NCBI GenBank assembly: GCA_951812615.1
Contig: CATOSU010000010.1
Coordinates: forward strand, 62,001-126,000
Direction of reading: 5' to 3'
DNA: 64,000 nt
From: an uncultured Paracoccaceae bacterium
GTDB lineage: Bacteria; Pseudomonadota; Alphaproteobacteria; Rhodobacterales; Rhodobacteraceae
Shown here piece by piece: positions 44,536-53,546 of this stretch. The position numbers and the translations under genes were made by a program. Below the pieces are notes generated by a model that was given only the letters and a program-made list of their open reading frames with translations, was not told the DNA's origin and ran no database searches. Each line of letters opens with the position of its first letter. Position 1 is the stretch's first letter.

Positions 44536-45342
44536 TCAGGCTGCTTGCAGCTGAATTTCCTCGCGCATCCACGCGAACATTTGCTTTTCGAATTCCAGGT
44601 ACCCGGGTTGGCTCAGCAGATCCTCTTTGCTGGTGAAGCGCTGGCCGTTCTTGAAGTCCATCATCACGTCCTCCTTGATCCGCCCCGGGGTGCGGGTGTA
44701 AAAAACGATCCGGTCGGCCATGTAGATGGCTTCCTGAATGTCATGGGTGACCATAATGACAGTCTTCTTCTCGACATCCATGATCTCGACCATCATCTCC
44801 TGCATTTCCCATCGCACTTGGGCGTCGAGGGCGCCGAAGGGCTCGTCCATCAGCAAAACCTCGGGCTTCTGGGCGAGCGTTCTGGCGATCGCCACGCGCT
44901 GTTTCATGCCGCCCGACAGTTCAGCGGGGTACTTGTCGGCCGCCGGGGCAAGATGAACCTCTTCCAAGAGCTTCTGCGCTCGCTCGCGACGTTCGGCGGT
45001 CGGAACACCTAGGATCTTCATGCCGTACTCGACGTTCTTGCGCGCGGTCAGCCAGGGAAACGAAGTGTAGGCCTAGAAGATCATGCCTCGGTCCGGTCCG
45101 GGCCCGTGAACTTCCTGGCCGTTCACCAGGATTTGGCCCTCGGTCGGGCTTTCTAGACCCGCTACCATCCGCATCACTGTGGTCTTGCCGCAGCCCGAGG
45201 GACCGACGAAGGCCACGATCTCGCCTTCCTTGATGTCGAGTGACACGTCGTCGACGGCGGTGAACCTGCCACCCAGGTAGGTCTTGGTCACGGCGTTGAC
45301 ATTGATGATGTCGCGGTCGCTGATGTCACGTTGCAGTATCAT
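44536..45342 (-). pseudogene. ABC transporter ATPase (SsuB/TauB-like) with in-frame amber codon
   Basis: The frame from 45342 would give 268 aa with Walker A GPSGCGKTT, LSGGMKQRVAIA and LLMDEPFGALD. Codon 90 is TAG (45073-45075), at the place where the family has the Q of FQ-Y-FPWL: the sequence reads DRGMIF-stop-AYTSFPWLTARKNV. Everything after continues in the same frame to 44536. A CAG-to-TAG change explains it. Without suppression only the N-terminal 89 residues, or a Met-restarted fragment from 45021, would be made, and import through this transporter would fail. Confidence 0.88.
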
Positions 45343-45354
45343 ATCCGTTCCCCC

Positions 45355-46290
45355 TCAGCCCTTGCGTTTCCGGTTCCACGGGAAGGCGTAATGCGCGGCT
45401 ACCCGAAACAGAATGTCGGTCAGCACGCCCATGATCCCGATCGCCAGAATGCCCGCCATGATCACATCGACCTTCAGGAATCGGCCCGCGCGCATCATCA
45501 CGGCGCCGATGCCGTCCTGCGCCGCGACGATCTCGGCGATGACAAGGTAGGTGTAGCCAACCGCGATCATGTTGCGCATCGAGTCCATGATGGCAGGCGA
45601 CGCGGCACGGCCGACGACGTTGATCACGATCTCTTTGCGCGAGGCCCCCATGGTTTGGGCTGCTTCGATCAACTCTTTCGCCACGGCCTCTGTGTTGTCG
45701 AGGATCAGCGCGACCAGGAAGAAGATTACGCCCAACACCAGCAACGCCATTTTCTGACTGTCAGTCGGCCCGAACCAGACCAAGAGTAACGGAATGAACG
45801 AAGCCGCAGGCAGATAACGCGCGCCTGATATCACAGGGTTGATCAGCGCCCGGATCGGCGCGAAGCAACCCATCAATATGCCGAGCGGGACTGCGATGAG
45901 ACAGGCGATAAAGAAGCTGCCGAAGATCCGATAGGCCGAGATCGCGACGTCTGCCATGAAGTTCTTTTCGCGGATCAACGTAATCAGGGCATCGACAACA
46001 GAAAAGGGCGACGGCAGAAAACGTTTCGCCTCTTCGGCGGTCATCATGTGCGCAAACTGCCAAATGCCGAAAAACACCAGTGCTCCGATCAAGCCTAGCG
46101 TCATCGTCTTCCGGCCGCTGAGCGTTGTTAGAAGTTGCAGACGTTTTGGCTTTCGGCGAGCGCCTTTGGGTGCGGTTTGATGAGCTTTTTGGCGTGAAGC
46201 TGTCATGTCGTTTCCATGTGCTTTCTGCGCGGTCAGAACCGGTGCGCCCAATACCGCACTTGTAGACCCTCGTGTGGCTGAATTTGACAT
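45355..46290 (-). CDS. ABC transporter permease, SsuC/TauC-like
   Basis: 311 aa. A basic, unstructured N-terminal ~75 residues (…GARRKPKRLQLL) precedes about six membrane helices. The EAA loop is LIEAAQTMGASRKEIVINVVGRAASPAI and the C-terminus is basic (PWNRKRKG). The start at 46290 is chosen on GGGAGAA. First gene of the transporter-hydroxylase operon, divergent from a LysR gene 142 bp away. Confidence 0.92.
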   Translation of the reverse strand: MSNSATRGSTSAVLGAPVLTAQKAHGNDMTASRQKAHQTAPKGARRKPKRLQLLTTLSGRKTMTLGLIGALVFFGIWQFAHMMTAEEAKRFLPSPFSVVDALITLIREKNFMADVAISAYRIFGSFFIACLIAVPLGILMGCFAPIRALINPVISGARYLPAASFIPLLLVWFGPTDSQKMALLVLGVIFFLVALILDNTEAVAKELIEAAQTMGASRKEIVINVVGRAASPAIMDSMRNMIAVGYTYLVIAEIVAAQDGIGAVMMRAGRFLKVDVIMAGILAIGIMGVLTDILFRVAAHYAFPWNRKRKG

Positions 46291-46432
46291 GGATTCTCCC
46301 TTTTCCGGTCTGCAGCGAGAGTACCGCGCCCCGATTATTGTCGAGCAACCTGCCAAATCTCATTTAGTGATAATATCGTAAGTTTTTCACAGACACATTG
46401 ATCGCAACCGATGTATTGCGTACGATCACATC

Positions 46433-47380
46433 ATGTACCGACTTAGCGATACTGACATCCGGCTGTTGCATGTGTTCCGCGCTGTTGTTGAGTGCCGAGG
46501 GTTCTCAAATGCACAGACCGTCCTGAATGTCGGACAGCCGACCATCAGCAGCCACATTAACCAGTTGGAACAGCGTCTTGGCTTCCGTTTGTGCGACCGC
46601 GGCCGAACCGGCTTTCGGCTGACCAGAAAAGGCGAAGAGGTCTTTGAAGAGGCTCTGGTTCTGTTCAAGGCGCATGAGCATTTCCAGAACGTCACTCTGG
46701 AATTGAAAGGCAAGCTTAGCGGATTCCTCAAACTCGGTGTCATAGACAGCACGATCACCGACCCCAATTGCCCGATCATCCGCAGCATTGAATTGCTGAA
46801 TAACAAGGCCAACGAAATCGCGATTCGTCTGTCAATACTAACCCCCAACGAGTTGGAGCGCGCGGTCCATGACGGAGACATTGACGTCGCGCTAGGCACA
46901 TTCGACCAGCAAGTGCCAAATCTGCGCTACAAACCGGTCTATTCCGAACCCAACACGCTCTACTGCGCCAGCCGACATCTCATAGCCGGCCTTGAAACCA
47001 GCCAAGAGATCCGCGCTGCCGTCGCAAACAGTCGAAAGGTCACGCGCGCCTACCTCGAAGGCGAGGATCTGTTTCCTATGGGTGCCGGACTCGATACGAC
47101 CCATGCTTCGGTCGAATTTCTCGAAGCGGCAGCGATCCTTCTATTGGCTGGCGGCCATATAGGCTTTTTGCCGGATCATTACGCCCGCAATTGGGAAGAT
47201 ACCGGGCAACTCGTTCCGATCTTGCGCGACGAGTACAAATACAAATCCGAGTTCTTCGTCGTGACCCGCGAAAACCTGCGGGGGTCGGTCATTGTCAAGA
47301 CCTTTCTGGAGGATCTCCAGATCGCCATTGAAGAGATCAACCAGCGACCCGGGATCGCCGCAACCAACACCAAGACATAA
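46433..47380 (+). CDS. LysR-family regulator
   Basis: 315 aa. The HTH is DIRLLHVFRAVVECRGFSNAQTVLNVGQPTISSHINQLEQRLGFRLCDR, followed by a linker helix and LysR_substrate domain. Divergent from the ABC/molybdenum hydroxylase operon, which it probably controls. It ends 9 bp from the convergent deacetylase gene. Confidence 0.92.
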   Translation: MYRLSDTDIRLLHVFRAVVECRGFSNAQTVLNVGQPTISSHINQLEQRLGFRLCDRGRTGFRLTRKGEEVFEEALVLFKAHEHFQNVTLELKGKLSGFLKLGVIDSTITDPNCPIIRSIELLNNKANEIAIRLSILTPNELERAVHDGDIDVALGTFDQQVPNLRYKPVYSEPNTLYCASRHLIAGLETSQEIRAAVANSRKVTRAYLEGEDLFPMGAGLDTTHASVEFLEAAAILLLAGGHIGFLPDHYARNWEDTGQLVPILRDEYKYKSEFFVVTRENLRGSVIVKTFLEDLQIAIEEINQRPGIAATNTKT

Positions 47381-47389
47381 CCGGCCGGG

Positions 47390-48289
47390 TCACACCGGAG
47401 GGATCGGGCTGACGGGGCCGTTGTAGTAGGGAAGCTGATCGCGCCGGGGCGTATAAAGGCCCTCGTCGGTCACACTCTCGACATGCTCGGCGATTTCTTC
47501 CATCGGGGCAAACCAGACATCGCCGCGTTGCAGAACCTCTTCCAGGAAGTCCGCCCAAATCTCCCATCGCGATACGCGGCCGGTTGCAAACGGATGCACA
47601 ACCGGTATCCACAGCCCACCATAGCGATAGGCGGCTTCGAATTCCTGGCGGAAGGTCTCGAACCCCTGTGCGGGCGCGCGGATGGGCATCATGTAGTCCA
47701 GATCGATGGACTGGACGAATTGCGGCCAGTCATCGAGGCCCCAATGCGTCGGCAACTCGACCAACGAACCATTGCCGCAATCGAGAAAGTAGGGGATATC
47801 ATCCCCCATAAGCGAGGCGTCATATCTAAAGCCTCGATCAGCCAGCAAGTTCGCCGTTCGGTCCGAGAAGTTGTAAAGTGGTGCGCGGAAGCCGCGAGGC
47901 GCCTTGCCTGTGGCCGACTTGATGACCTCCAGCGCCCGGTCAAGCCAGTATTCCTCTTCCAGCGGCGGCAATTCGCTGGGGTGCTCGTGAATGTAGCTGT
48001 GGTGAGCAATCTCGTGGCCGCCACCAAGCATTGTATCAATCGCATCAGGATAGTTTTCAATGCACCAGGCCGGAACGAAAAATGTCTGTTTGATTCCCAA
48101 TCTGTTATACGTATCCACGATCCTGGGTATCGCAACCTGCGGGCCATAGCGCAGCATCGAAATTGCCGATACCCGGGAATACCCGTCTGTTTTATGAGCA
48201 ACATGAATCAGACTGTCCGCATCCATATCGAATGTCACGCAGGCGGCGCATCGGGCGCCGTTGGGCCAGGGCACGGGGTTCCTGATCAT
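47390..48289 (-). CDS. Polysaccharide deacetylase family protein (PuuE-like)
   Basis: 299 aa NodB-fold protein. CVTFDMDAD gives metal/base Asp residues and GHEIAHHSYIHEHP the His pair. GFRAPLYNFSD and VVHPFATGRVSRW complete the barrel motifs. The short, signal-less form resembles cofactor-free allantoinases (PuuE) and related amidohydrolases rather than secreted chitin deacetylases. Start at 48289 overlaps the SDR stop (ATGA). Part of a three-gene unit with SDR and ureohydrolase. Confidence 0.85.
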   Translation of the reverse strand: MIRNPVPWPNGARCAACVTFDMDADSLIHVAHKTDGYSRVSAISMLRYGPQVAIPRIVDTYNRLGIKQTFFVPAWCIENYPDAIDTMLGGGHEIAHHSYIHEHPSELPPLEEEYWLDRALEVIKSATGKAPRGFRAPLYNFSDRTANLLADRGFRYDASLMGDDIPYFLDCGNGSLVELPTHWGLDDWPQFVQSIDLDYMMPIRAPAQGFETFRQEFEAAYRYGGLWIPVVHPFATGRVSRWEIWADFLEEVLQRGDVWFAPMEEIAEHVESVTDEGLYTPRRDQLPYYNGPVSPIPPV

Positions 48290-49041
48290 GGCATGACACT
48301 CCCTCCGTTGACCCCGAGCCCCTGACCGGTGATGTAGCGCGACGCATCTGTTGTTAGGAACACCGCCATATCCGCCACCTCCTCGGGCTGGCCGAAACGC
48401 GCCAGAGGAATATCCAGCTCTTTCTCGCGCCACTCCGGGGTCATGTGCTCCGCCGACAGCATGGCGGTATCAATCGGCCCGGGGCAGATGGCGTTGACGA
48501 GAATGTCCGGCGCAAGTTCCCGGGCCCAGGACCGCATCAGCCCCAGAACCCCATGTTTGGAGGCCACATAGGGCGAGAACGTTTCGCGCCCCAGATAGCC
48601 AAGATCAGAGGCGATAAGAATGATCCGACCGCCTTGCGAATTCATCGCCCGCACCGCCTCGCGCCCCACCAGAAAGGTGCCGCGCAGGTTGACGTTGATC
48701 ACCGCGTCGAACTCTTCGGTCTCGGTTTCCAGAATCGGGTTCTGCCGCATGATCCCGGCGCAATGGACCAGATAGTCCAGCCGCCCGATATGCTGGCAGA
48801 TCTTGGCATACATGGCCGCCACGTCCTCTTCATCGGAGACATCGCAGCGGATCGCCAGCGCGCGGCCCGCATCTGCTTCGATCTCGGTCACGGTCGCCTC
48901 GGGCGTTTCGATGTCGGCACAGGCGGTCCAGACCCCATGCCGGGCCAGCGCCTTGGCGCAGGCCGCCCCGATCCCGCCTGCCGCGCCGGTCACCACGGCA
49001 CGCCGCCCGATCAGTTCTGAACCGTAGTTGATAGATGTCAT
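48286..49041 (-). CDS. Short-chain dehydrogenase/reductase
   Basis: 251 aa classical SDR. The NAD(P) motif is TGAAGGIGAACAKAL, HCAG is the adenine-ring strand, and the catalytic Ser and YVASK follow. GQGLGVNGGSVMP is the usual C-terminus. Overlaps both neighbours by 4 bases, so strictly co-translated. The substrate is not assignable. Confidence 0.93.
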   Translation of the reverse strand: MTSINYGSELIGRRAVVTGAAGGIGAACAKALARHGVWTACADIETPEATVTEIEADAGRALAIRCDVSDEEDVAAMYAKICQHIGRLDYLVHCAGIMRQNPILETETEEFDAVINVNLRGTFLVGREAVRAMNSQGGRIILIASDLGYLGRETFSPYVASKHGVLGLMRSWARELAPDILVNAICPGPIDTAMLSAEHMTPEWREKELDIPLARFGQPEEVADMAVFLTTDASRYITGQGLGVNGGSVMP

Positions 49042-50000
49042 GGCGCGACCGTCCGGTTGTGCAGGATGCGCCCGATCAGGTTCATCAGGACCTGGGCAGC
49101 GAGGATCGCCGTCGATCCGGTGCGGTCGTAGTCCGGTGCGACCTCGACCAGATCGACTCCGACAATAGTTCCGCGCTTGGTAAGCCCGTCCAGGAATTCG
49201 AGAACTTCGTAATAGTGGAACCCGCCGTGGCTCGGCGTCCCCGTGCCGGGCGCAATCGACGGGTCAAACGCGTCGATATCGATGGTCACATAATAGCGTT
49301 TGTCGGCCGGAACCCGGGCCAACACGCCATCGACACCGAGCTTCCGCAAATGCCGGACAGACAGGATCTCTGAGCCCATTTCGCGCGCCTGAACATAACC
49401 TTCCTTCGCGGTGGAGGAGACATTGCGGATGCCCAGTTGGGTCAGCCCGGTCACGTAGTCTTTTTCCGCGGCGCGACGCATCGGGTTGCCGTGGCCGTAC
49501 CTGACACCGTGCCGTTCATCGACGAAATCCAGATGTGCATCGATCTGCACCACATGGATCGGGCCCTGGTTGTCGAAGGCGTTGATGCTGGGGATATTGA
49601 TCGAGTGATCGCCGCCAAGAACCACTGGCAAGGCGCCCGATTTCAGGATGGCCCTCACGCCGGCTTCGATATTCGAATGGCTGCCTGCGGTGTCCGTGTG
49701 AATGATATCGGCATCGCCGATGTCGATGATCCTGGTTGTATCGGCAGGCAGATAGGTGACGTCGTCCTCGAAATCATAGGCACCACCGTGTCCGAACGAA
49801 AACAGGGTCGAAGCCTCGCGTATCGCGCGCGGGCCAAAGCGGGCCCCGGACCGCCATTGGCAGCCAAAGTCGTAGGGCGCGCCCAGGACCGCAACGTCGG
49901 CTTCTATCCGGTCCCAATCGGTGACGAGATCGCCCTTGGCAAAAGTGCAGATCCCGACGAACGGCAGATTCAGCCGACCGCTTTCGTACCCATGGCTCAT
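49038..50000 (-). CDS. Agmatinase/ureohydrolase family protein
   Basis: 320 aa. The binuclear manganese site is complete: LGGDHS, QIDAHLD and DIDAFDPS. The FGPRAIREAS and SHGGFHYYEV motifs are those of the agmatinase/guanidinobutyrase branch. It releases urea from a guanidino compound. It heads the operon with SDR and deacetylase. Substrate uncertain: agmatine, guanidinobutyrate, guanidine and others are all served by this branch. Confidence 0.9.
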   Translation of the reverse strand: MSHGYESGRLNLPFVGICTFAKGDLVTDWDRIEADVAVLGAPYDFGCQWRSGARFGPRAIREASTLFSFGHGGAYDFEDDVTYLPADTTRIIDIGDADIIHTDTAGSHSNIEAGVRAILKSGALPVVLGGDHSINIPSINAFDNQGPIHVVQIDAHLDFVDERHGVRYGHGNPMRRAAEKDYVTGLTQLGIRNVSSTAKEGYVQAREMGSEILSVRHLRKLGVDGVLARVPADKRYYVTIDIDAFDPSIAPGTGTPSHGGFHYYEVLEFLDGLTKRGTIVGVDLVEVAPDYDRTGSTAILAAQVLMNLIGRILHNRTVAP

Positions 50001-50181
50001 CGCGCATCAATCCGTGTTGTTTTGACCCACCGCTAGCAAACCAATTTCATCGGTAAGTTACGAAGTTTGCCATGAATACATTTACTGCCATCCATGTTAA
50101 TTACCCGCGTATCCGGGCAACGGTGGCACCGGGCCAGGCGCACTGCGGATCAAGCGACCATAGATAGAAGGGCAGAGAAAT

Positions 50182-50718
50182 TTGCCGACAGAAACGACGA
50201 AAACAGTCCTCGTGGCGGGCGGCAGTGGTCGGCTTGGACGATATCTCGTTGCCGAATTGATGCGCGACCACCGCGTGAGTGTGTTCGATTTATTGCCCCC
50301 GGACGCGGCCGATCATTTCGTGCAGGGAGACGATACCGCGTCCTTGCCGGACCTTGCGCGCCCGGAATGGCAAATCTGCGACGCCGGCCTTCCAGAGTCG
50401 CGCTCCTTCGTCGCCCCGGAGGATGCGGCCCGGGCTTTCCGCTGCGCGCTGGAAACACCCGGAATAGGCTGGGGTGTCTATTTCCTGGCCGCCCCGGAAA
50501 CCCACACATCGAAGCCAACGCTGGACGTCTTCCGGCGCGCGTATGGCGATCCCGGGCATATCCCCGGTGCGACGGATCTTGCGCGCAACTCCACCGCGAC
50601 GATCTATGACATCGCCACTACAGAAGGCGCCCTCGGCTGGAGCGCCCGGAACCAATGGGCCGACCTGCTGGCAGCCGCGATCTCTGATGCCGGACGAGCG
50701 ATCGAGGCCGCATCGTGA
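50182..50718 (+). pseudogene. NAD-dependent epimerase-like protein with internal deletion
   Basis: 178 aa frame from a TTG (50182). TVLVAGGSGRLGRYLVAELMRDHRVSVFD is the N-terminal Rossmann strand of an extended SDR. After HFVQGD the sequence jumps to RSFVAPEDAARAFRCALE, which in the family lies ~100 residues further on, so the catalytic YxxxK part is gone. The C-terminal segment ends in WADLLAAAIS. Probably a deletion remnant. Its stop overlaps the start of the DMT gene. Confidence 0.65.
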
Positions 50719-51602
50719 TGTTCCCTGTCGCGATGGGCGGGCTCAGCGCCGGATCGCTCGGGGTTGCGGATTTCATCGCCAGCCAAACTTCAGAGAGGCT
50801 GGGTGCGGCGCGCGCCCTGACCGGCATGCTGCTGGTCAGTTCCATTCTGTTGACCGGTTTGATGATCGCCCTTGGCGGGTTTGACGATTTTCTTGTCGCG
50901 AACAACGCCGGCCCCATCGCGCTCGCCGTATTGCACGGGGTTGCGATGGCGGTCGCGCTGCTATTGTTTTTCTATGCGATGTCGGTCGGCAAGGTCAGCA
51001 TCGTCGCGCCCATCGTCGCCGCGCACCCGGTCTTCATCGTGGGGGTACTGGCCTTGCAGGGCGCAACCCTGCCGGTTCTTCAATTGTTAGCTGTAGCCAT
51101 CGTCCTTCTGGGCGTCGGCCTAGTCGCGGCCTCGGCGGGCGGGCACATGCCAACGGGTGCCCGAAAGAAAACCTATGCCCGGTGGCAGCGGGTGGTCGCG
51201 GTGTCGCTCGCTTCCAGCGTCATCTACGGCGTTGCGATCCTTCTGTTGCAGGGTGCCGGCAACGGGCTCGGTGGGCTCCAGACCCTTTGGATTGCTCGCT
51301 GTGTCGGGCTGCTGACCGCGCTCAGCTATTTGCGTGTGCGCCGTGCAAGGATGCTTGCCCCCTCGGCCCGATGGTACGCGCTGTTTCTGGTTCACGGCGC
51401 GCTCGATTCCGGCGGGCTGTTGTTCATTCTCCTGGGTTCGACGGATGCCATGGGCGGCGCGATCACCGCCGTTGTAGCGTCGACCTTTCCGGTCATCACC
51501 GTCGGTCTTGCGTGGCTCGTCCTGAATGAACGACTGAGCCTGAGGCAGCTTGCCGGCGCCGCACTCGTATTCGGCGGAGTTGCCGTTCTCGTAGGGCATT
51601 AA
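50715..51602 (+). CDS. DMT/EamA-family membrane transporter
   Basis: 295 aa with ten predicted helices in two EamA repeats, the second containing GGAITAVVASTFPVITVGLAWLVLNERLSLRQLAGAALVFGGV, the classical repeat end. Probably exports a metabolite. The start is GTG 50715 or ATG 50718. The upstream broken epimerase overlaps it, so they were one transcript. Confidence 0.9.
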   Translation: MMFPVAMGGLSAGSLGVADFIASQTSERLGAARALTGMLLVSSILLTGLMIALGGFDDFLVANNAGPIALAVLHGVAMAVALLLFFYAMSVGKVSIVAPIVAAHPVFIVGVLALQGATLPVLQLLAVAIVLLGVGLVAASAGGHMPTGARKKTYARWQRVVAVSLASSVIYGVAILLLQGAGNGLGGLQTLWIARCVGLLTALSYLRVRRARMLAPSARWYALFLVHGALDSGGLLFILLGSTDAMGGAITAVVASTFPVITVGLAWLVLNERLSLRQLAGAALVFGGVAVLVGH

Positions 51603-52167
51603 CACACTCGTTCTCTTTGTGTGACGAAGGTAAAGCTGGGTGAAACGCAATCCCTGCTCACCTTTGAATAGCTCCGCCATATTTACAAAAGTCCACACTG
51701 TCGCCGCTGCGCCGCGGCACTCGACTGTGTGACGATTGTCTGGAATGGGCCTTCCCTTCGGTGACCAAAGGCAGCAATGCGCGCATCGCGCCGTTTGGCC
51801 GGGCCGTAGCATTTGAGGCTCTGGGCTCCACAGTGTGAACTCGGCGCTCAAACCGGAATGACCGCTGCCCGACAACCAACGGCACACGACGAATTGTCCT
51901 GGCGGGAAACATGAGAGATTTCTGGCCACAACCAGAATCTACGTGATCCGGACGAACGACTGATCTCAGATCGAACGAAAAAGGTCTATCGCTGTGGTGC
52001 TGCATAACGGCGGTGAGCCTTTTCGAGACCACGATGCAGGGCGCAACATCCGTCCAAGTGGGCGCAAACCTGAGATTTGCCGCAAGTCGTTCGAAGGTCA
52101 GCTTTGAAGTTCTCTGTGCATGCTTGTCTCCGCCGTCCCAATTGCTTTGAGTGCCAAAAAACCGATG
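51603..52167. other. 565-bp region without a supportable gene
   Basis: Frames here are antisense extensions with no recognisable domain. I see no tRNA, IS end or clear terminator. The two flanking genes converge on it. Could be decayed coding DNA. Confidence 0.45.
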
Positions 52168-53529
52168 TCAAAGGATGCCTTTGTTAGCTTTGTGGAGTCG
52201 CAGCATCAGTTCTTTGTCCGCGTAGCGCAGCATGGACAATTGGCCGGCAATATCCGGCAGCGGTGCCTTGGCTATGGTCGCGGCACATAGCTCACCCGCC
52301 GCACAGGCGACCATGGTGCCGAAACCCGAATGCGCGCAGTTCATGAACGCGCCGTCAGGACCCATGGGCCCAATGAGCGGCCAGTTTTCCTCGGTCATTG
52401 TGTACCAGCCGCCATAGTGGTGCATGGCGCGGGGCAGCCGCCCGTAGTATGCCTTCAGCGCCGGATTCAGACGCGCGGCCCCCCGCAAAACGATGTCTGG
52501 GAAGGCCTCGTCAAGCTGAGGCTCCCAGGTCGCGACCGCCGGATTTTCATTGTAAGCCCAGCCCAGTTTGACCCACTTGCCGCCGTCGCCGCCATCCGGT
52601 CGGCAATGGATGGCGCCCGGCATTTTTTCCGCAAGCCAGCTAAGGTTTGGTTCTTCCAGCAGCATTTCCCGATCTTCATCCGTCCAATCGACCAACTGGT
52701 CATCCAGGTCAATGGAAAAGGGCAGCGCCCGGGGGATCGCGCCCTTGGCATCTTCGAACGCAATCTTTTGCTGGAACGTGTGACGAACTGGCAGAACGAC
52801 GCCAAGCATCGCCGCGATCCGATCCGCGAAGGGGCCAGCAGCGTTGACGATGCGGTCAGCAGCCAGCGAGCTATTGTCTTTGTCGGACGCGATTTCGATC
52901 CGGAATCCGTCGCAGTAGTCAATGTTATTGACTTCGCCCGTGATACGGGTAAGCCCAGCCTCTTTCAGGTAGTCCAGCATGTACATGCCCAATTGCTGAC
53001 CGCTAATGTCGCCACCGCGCCGGATGTGAACAACCGCGCGAACATCCGGGTCGAAGCTCGGGAAGCGTTCCTTGATCAGGCCCGCGTGCTGAACGATATC
53101 TACACCAATTGGCGCACATTCCCAGTCGGGGTTATCAAACGCCGCGTAGGAATTTGCGGTCGCCCCACCGCGGAAGCGCAGCAGATGTTCGGCGCTGTCT
53201 CCCAGACCGTCGTGCAGTTGCTCGACAAGCTCGTCGATCTCGGCTTTGCGGGTTGCCAGCGCATAGCCACGCCGGCTCATATTTATTCGGTTTCCACTAT
53301 CGCGCGCGATTTCTTCAAGCAGATCGATGCTTCGGTTGGTGAAGGCCACCATCGTCGGATGCGGCCACCAGTTGCGATAGTTTTCGCCGGATTGAGCAGA
53401 GGTGAATGCCATTGGCTGGCCCCGGTCAACAAGGGTGATCCGGTTCTGCCCATGGTTTTTCGCCAGATAGTAGGCCGTCGCAATCCCGATGATGCCACTG
53501 CCGATGACGACGATATGCGGTTTGGACAT
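52168..53529 (-). CDS. FAD-dependent oxidoreductase (DAO family)
   Basis: 453 aa. N-terminal HIVVIGSGIIGIATAYYLAKNH is the FAD fold. SAQSGENYRNWWPHPTMVAFTNRSIDLLEEIA and the C-terminal GGWYTMTEENWPLIGPMG and AHSGFGTMVACAAGELCA are of the glycine/sarcosine-oxidase-like DAO class. It oxidises an amine or amino acid. The start at 53529 (MSKPHIVV). Last gene of the TctCBA operon, 17 bp after the second DAO gene. Confidence 0.9.
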   Translation of the reverse strand: MSKPHIVVIGSGIIGIATAYYLAKNHGQNRITLVDRGQPMAFTSAQSGENYRNWWPHPTMVAFTNRSIDLLEEIARDSGNRINMSRRGYALATRKAEIDELVEQLHDGLGDSAEHLLRFRGGATANSYAAFDNPDWECAPIGVDIVQHAGLIKERFPSFDPDVRAVVHIRRGGDISGQQLGMYMLDYLKEAGLTRITGEVNNIDYCDGFRIEIASDKDNSSLAADRIVNAAGPFADRIAAMLGVVLPVRHTFQQKIAFEDAKGAIPRALPFSIDLDDQLVDWTDEDREMLLEEPNLSWLAEKMPGAIHCRPDGGDGGKWVKLGWAYNENPAVATWEPQLDEAFPDIVLRGAARLNPALKAYYGRLPRAMHHYGGWYTMTEENWPLIGPMGPDGAFMNCAHSGFGTMVACAAGELCAATIAKAPLPDIAGQLSMLRYADKELMLRLHKANKGIL

Positions 53530-53546
53530 GGAAACTGGGGCCCTTC

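Noticed and set aside
51120-51929. 269-codon minus frame over the DMT gene end and following gap
   Set aside because: Mostly antisense to the DMT transporter and without a recognisable domain.
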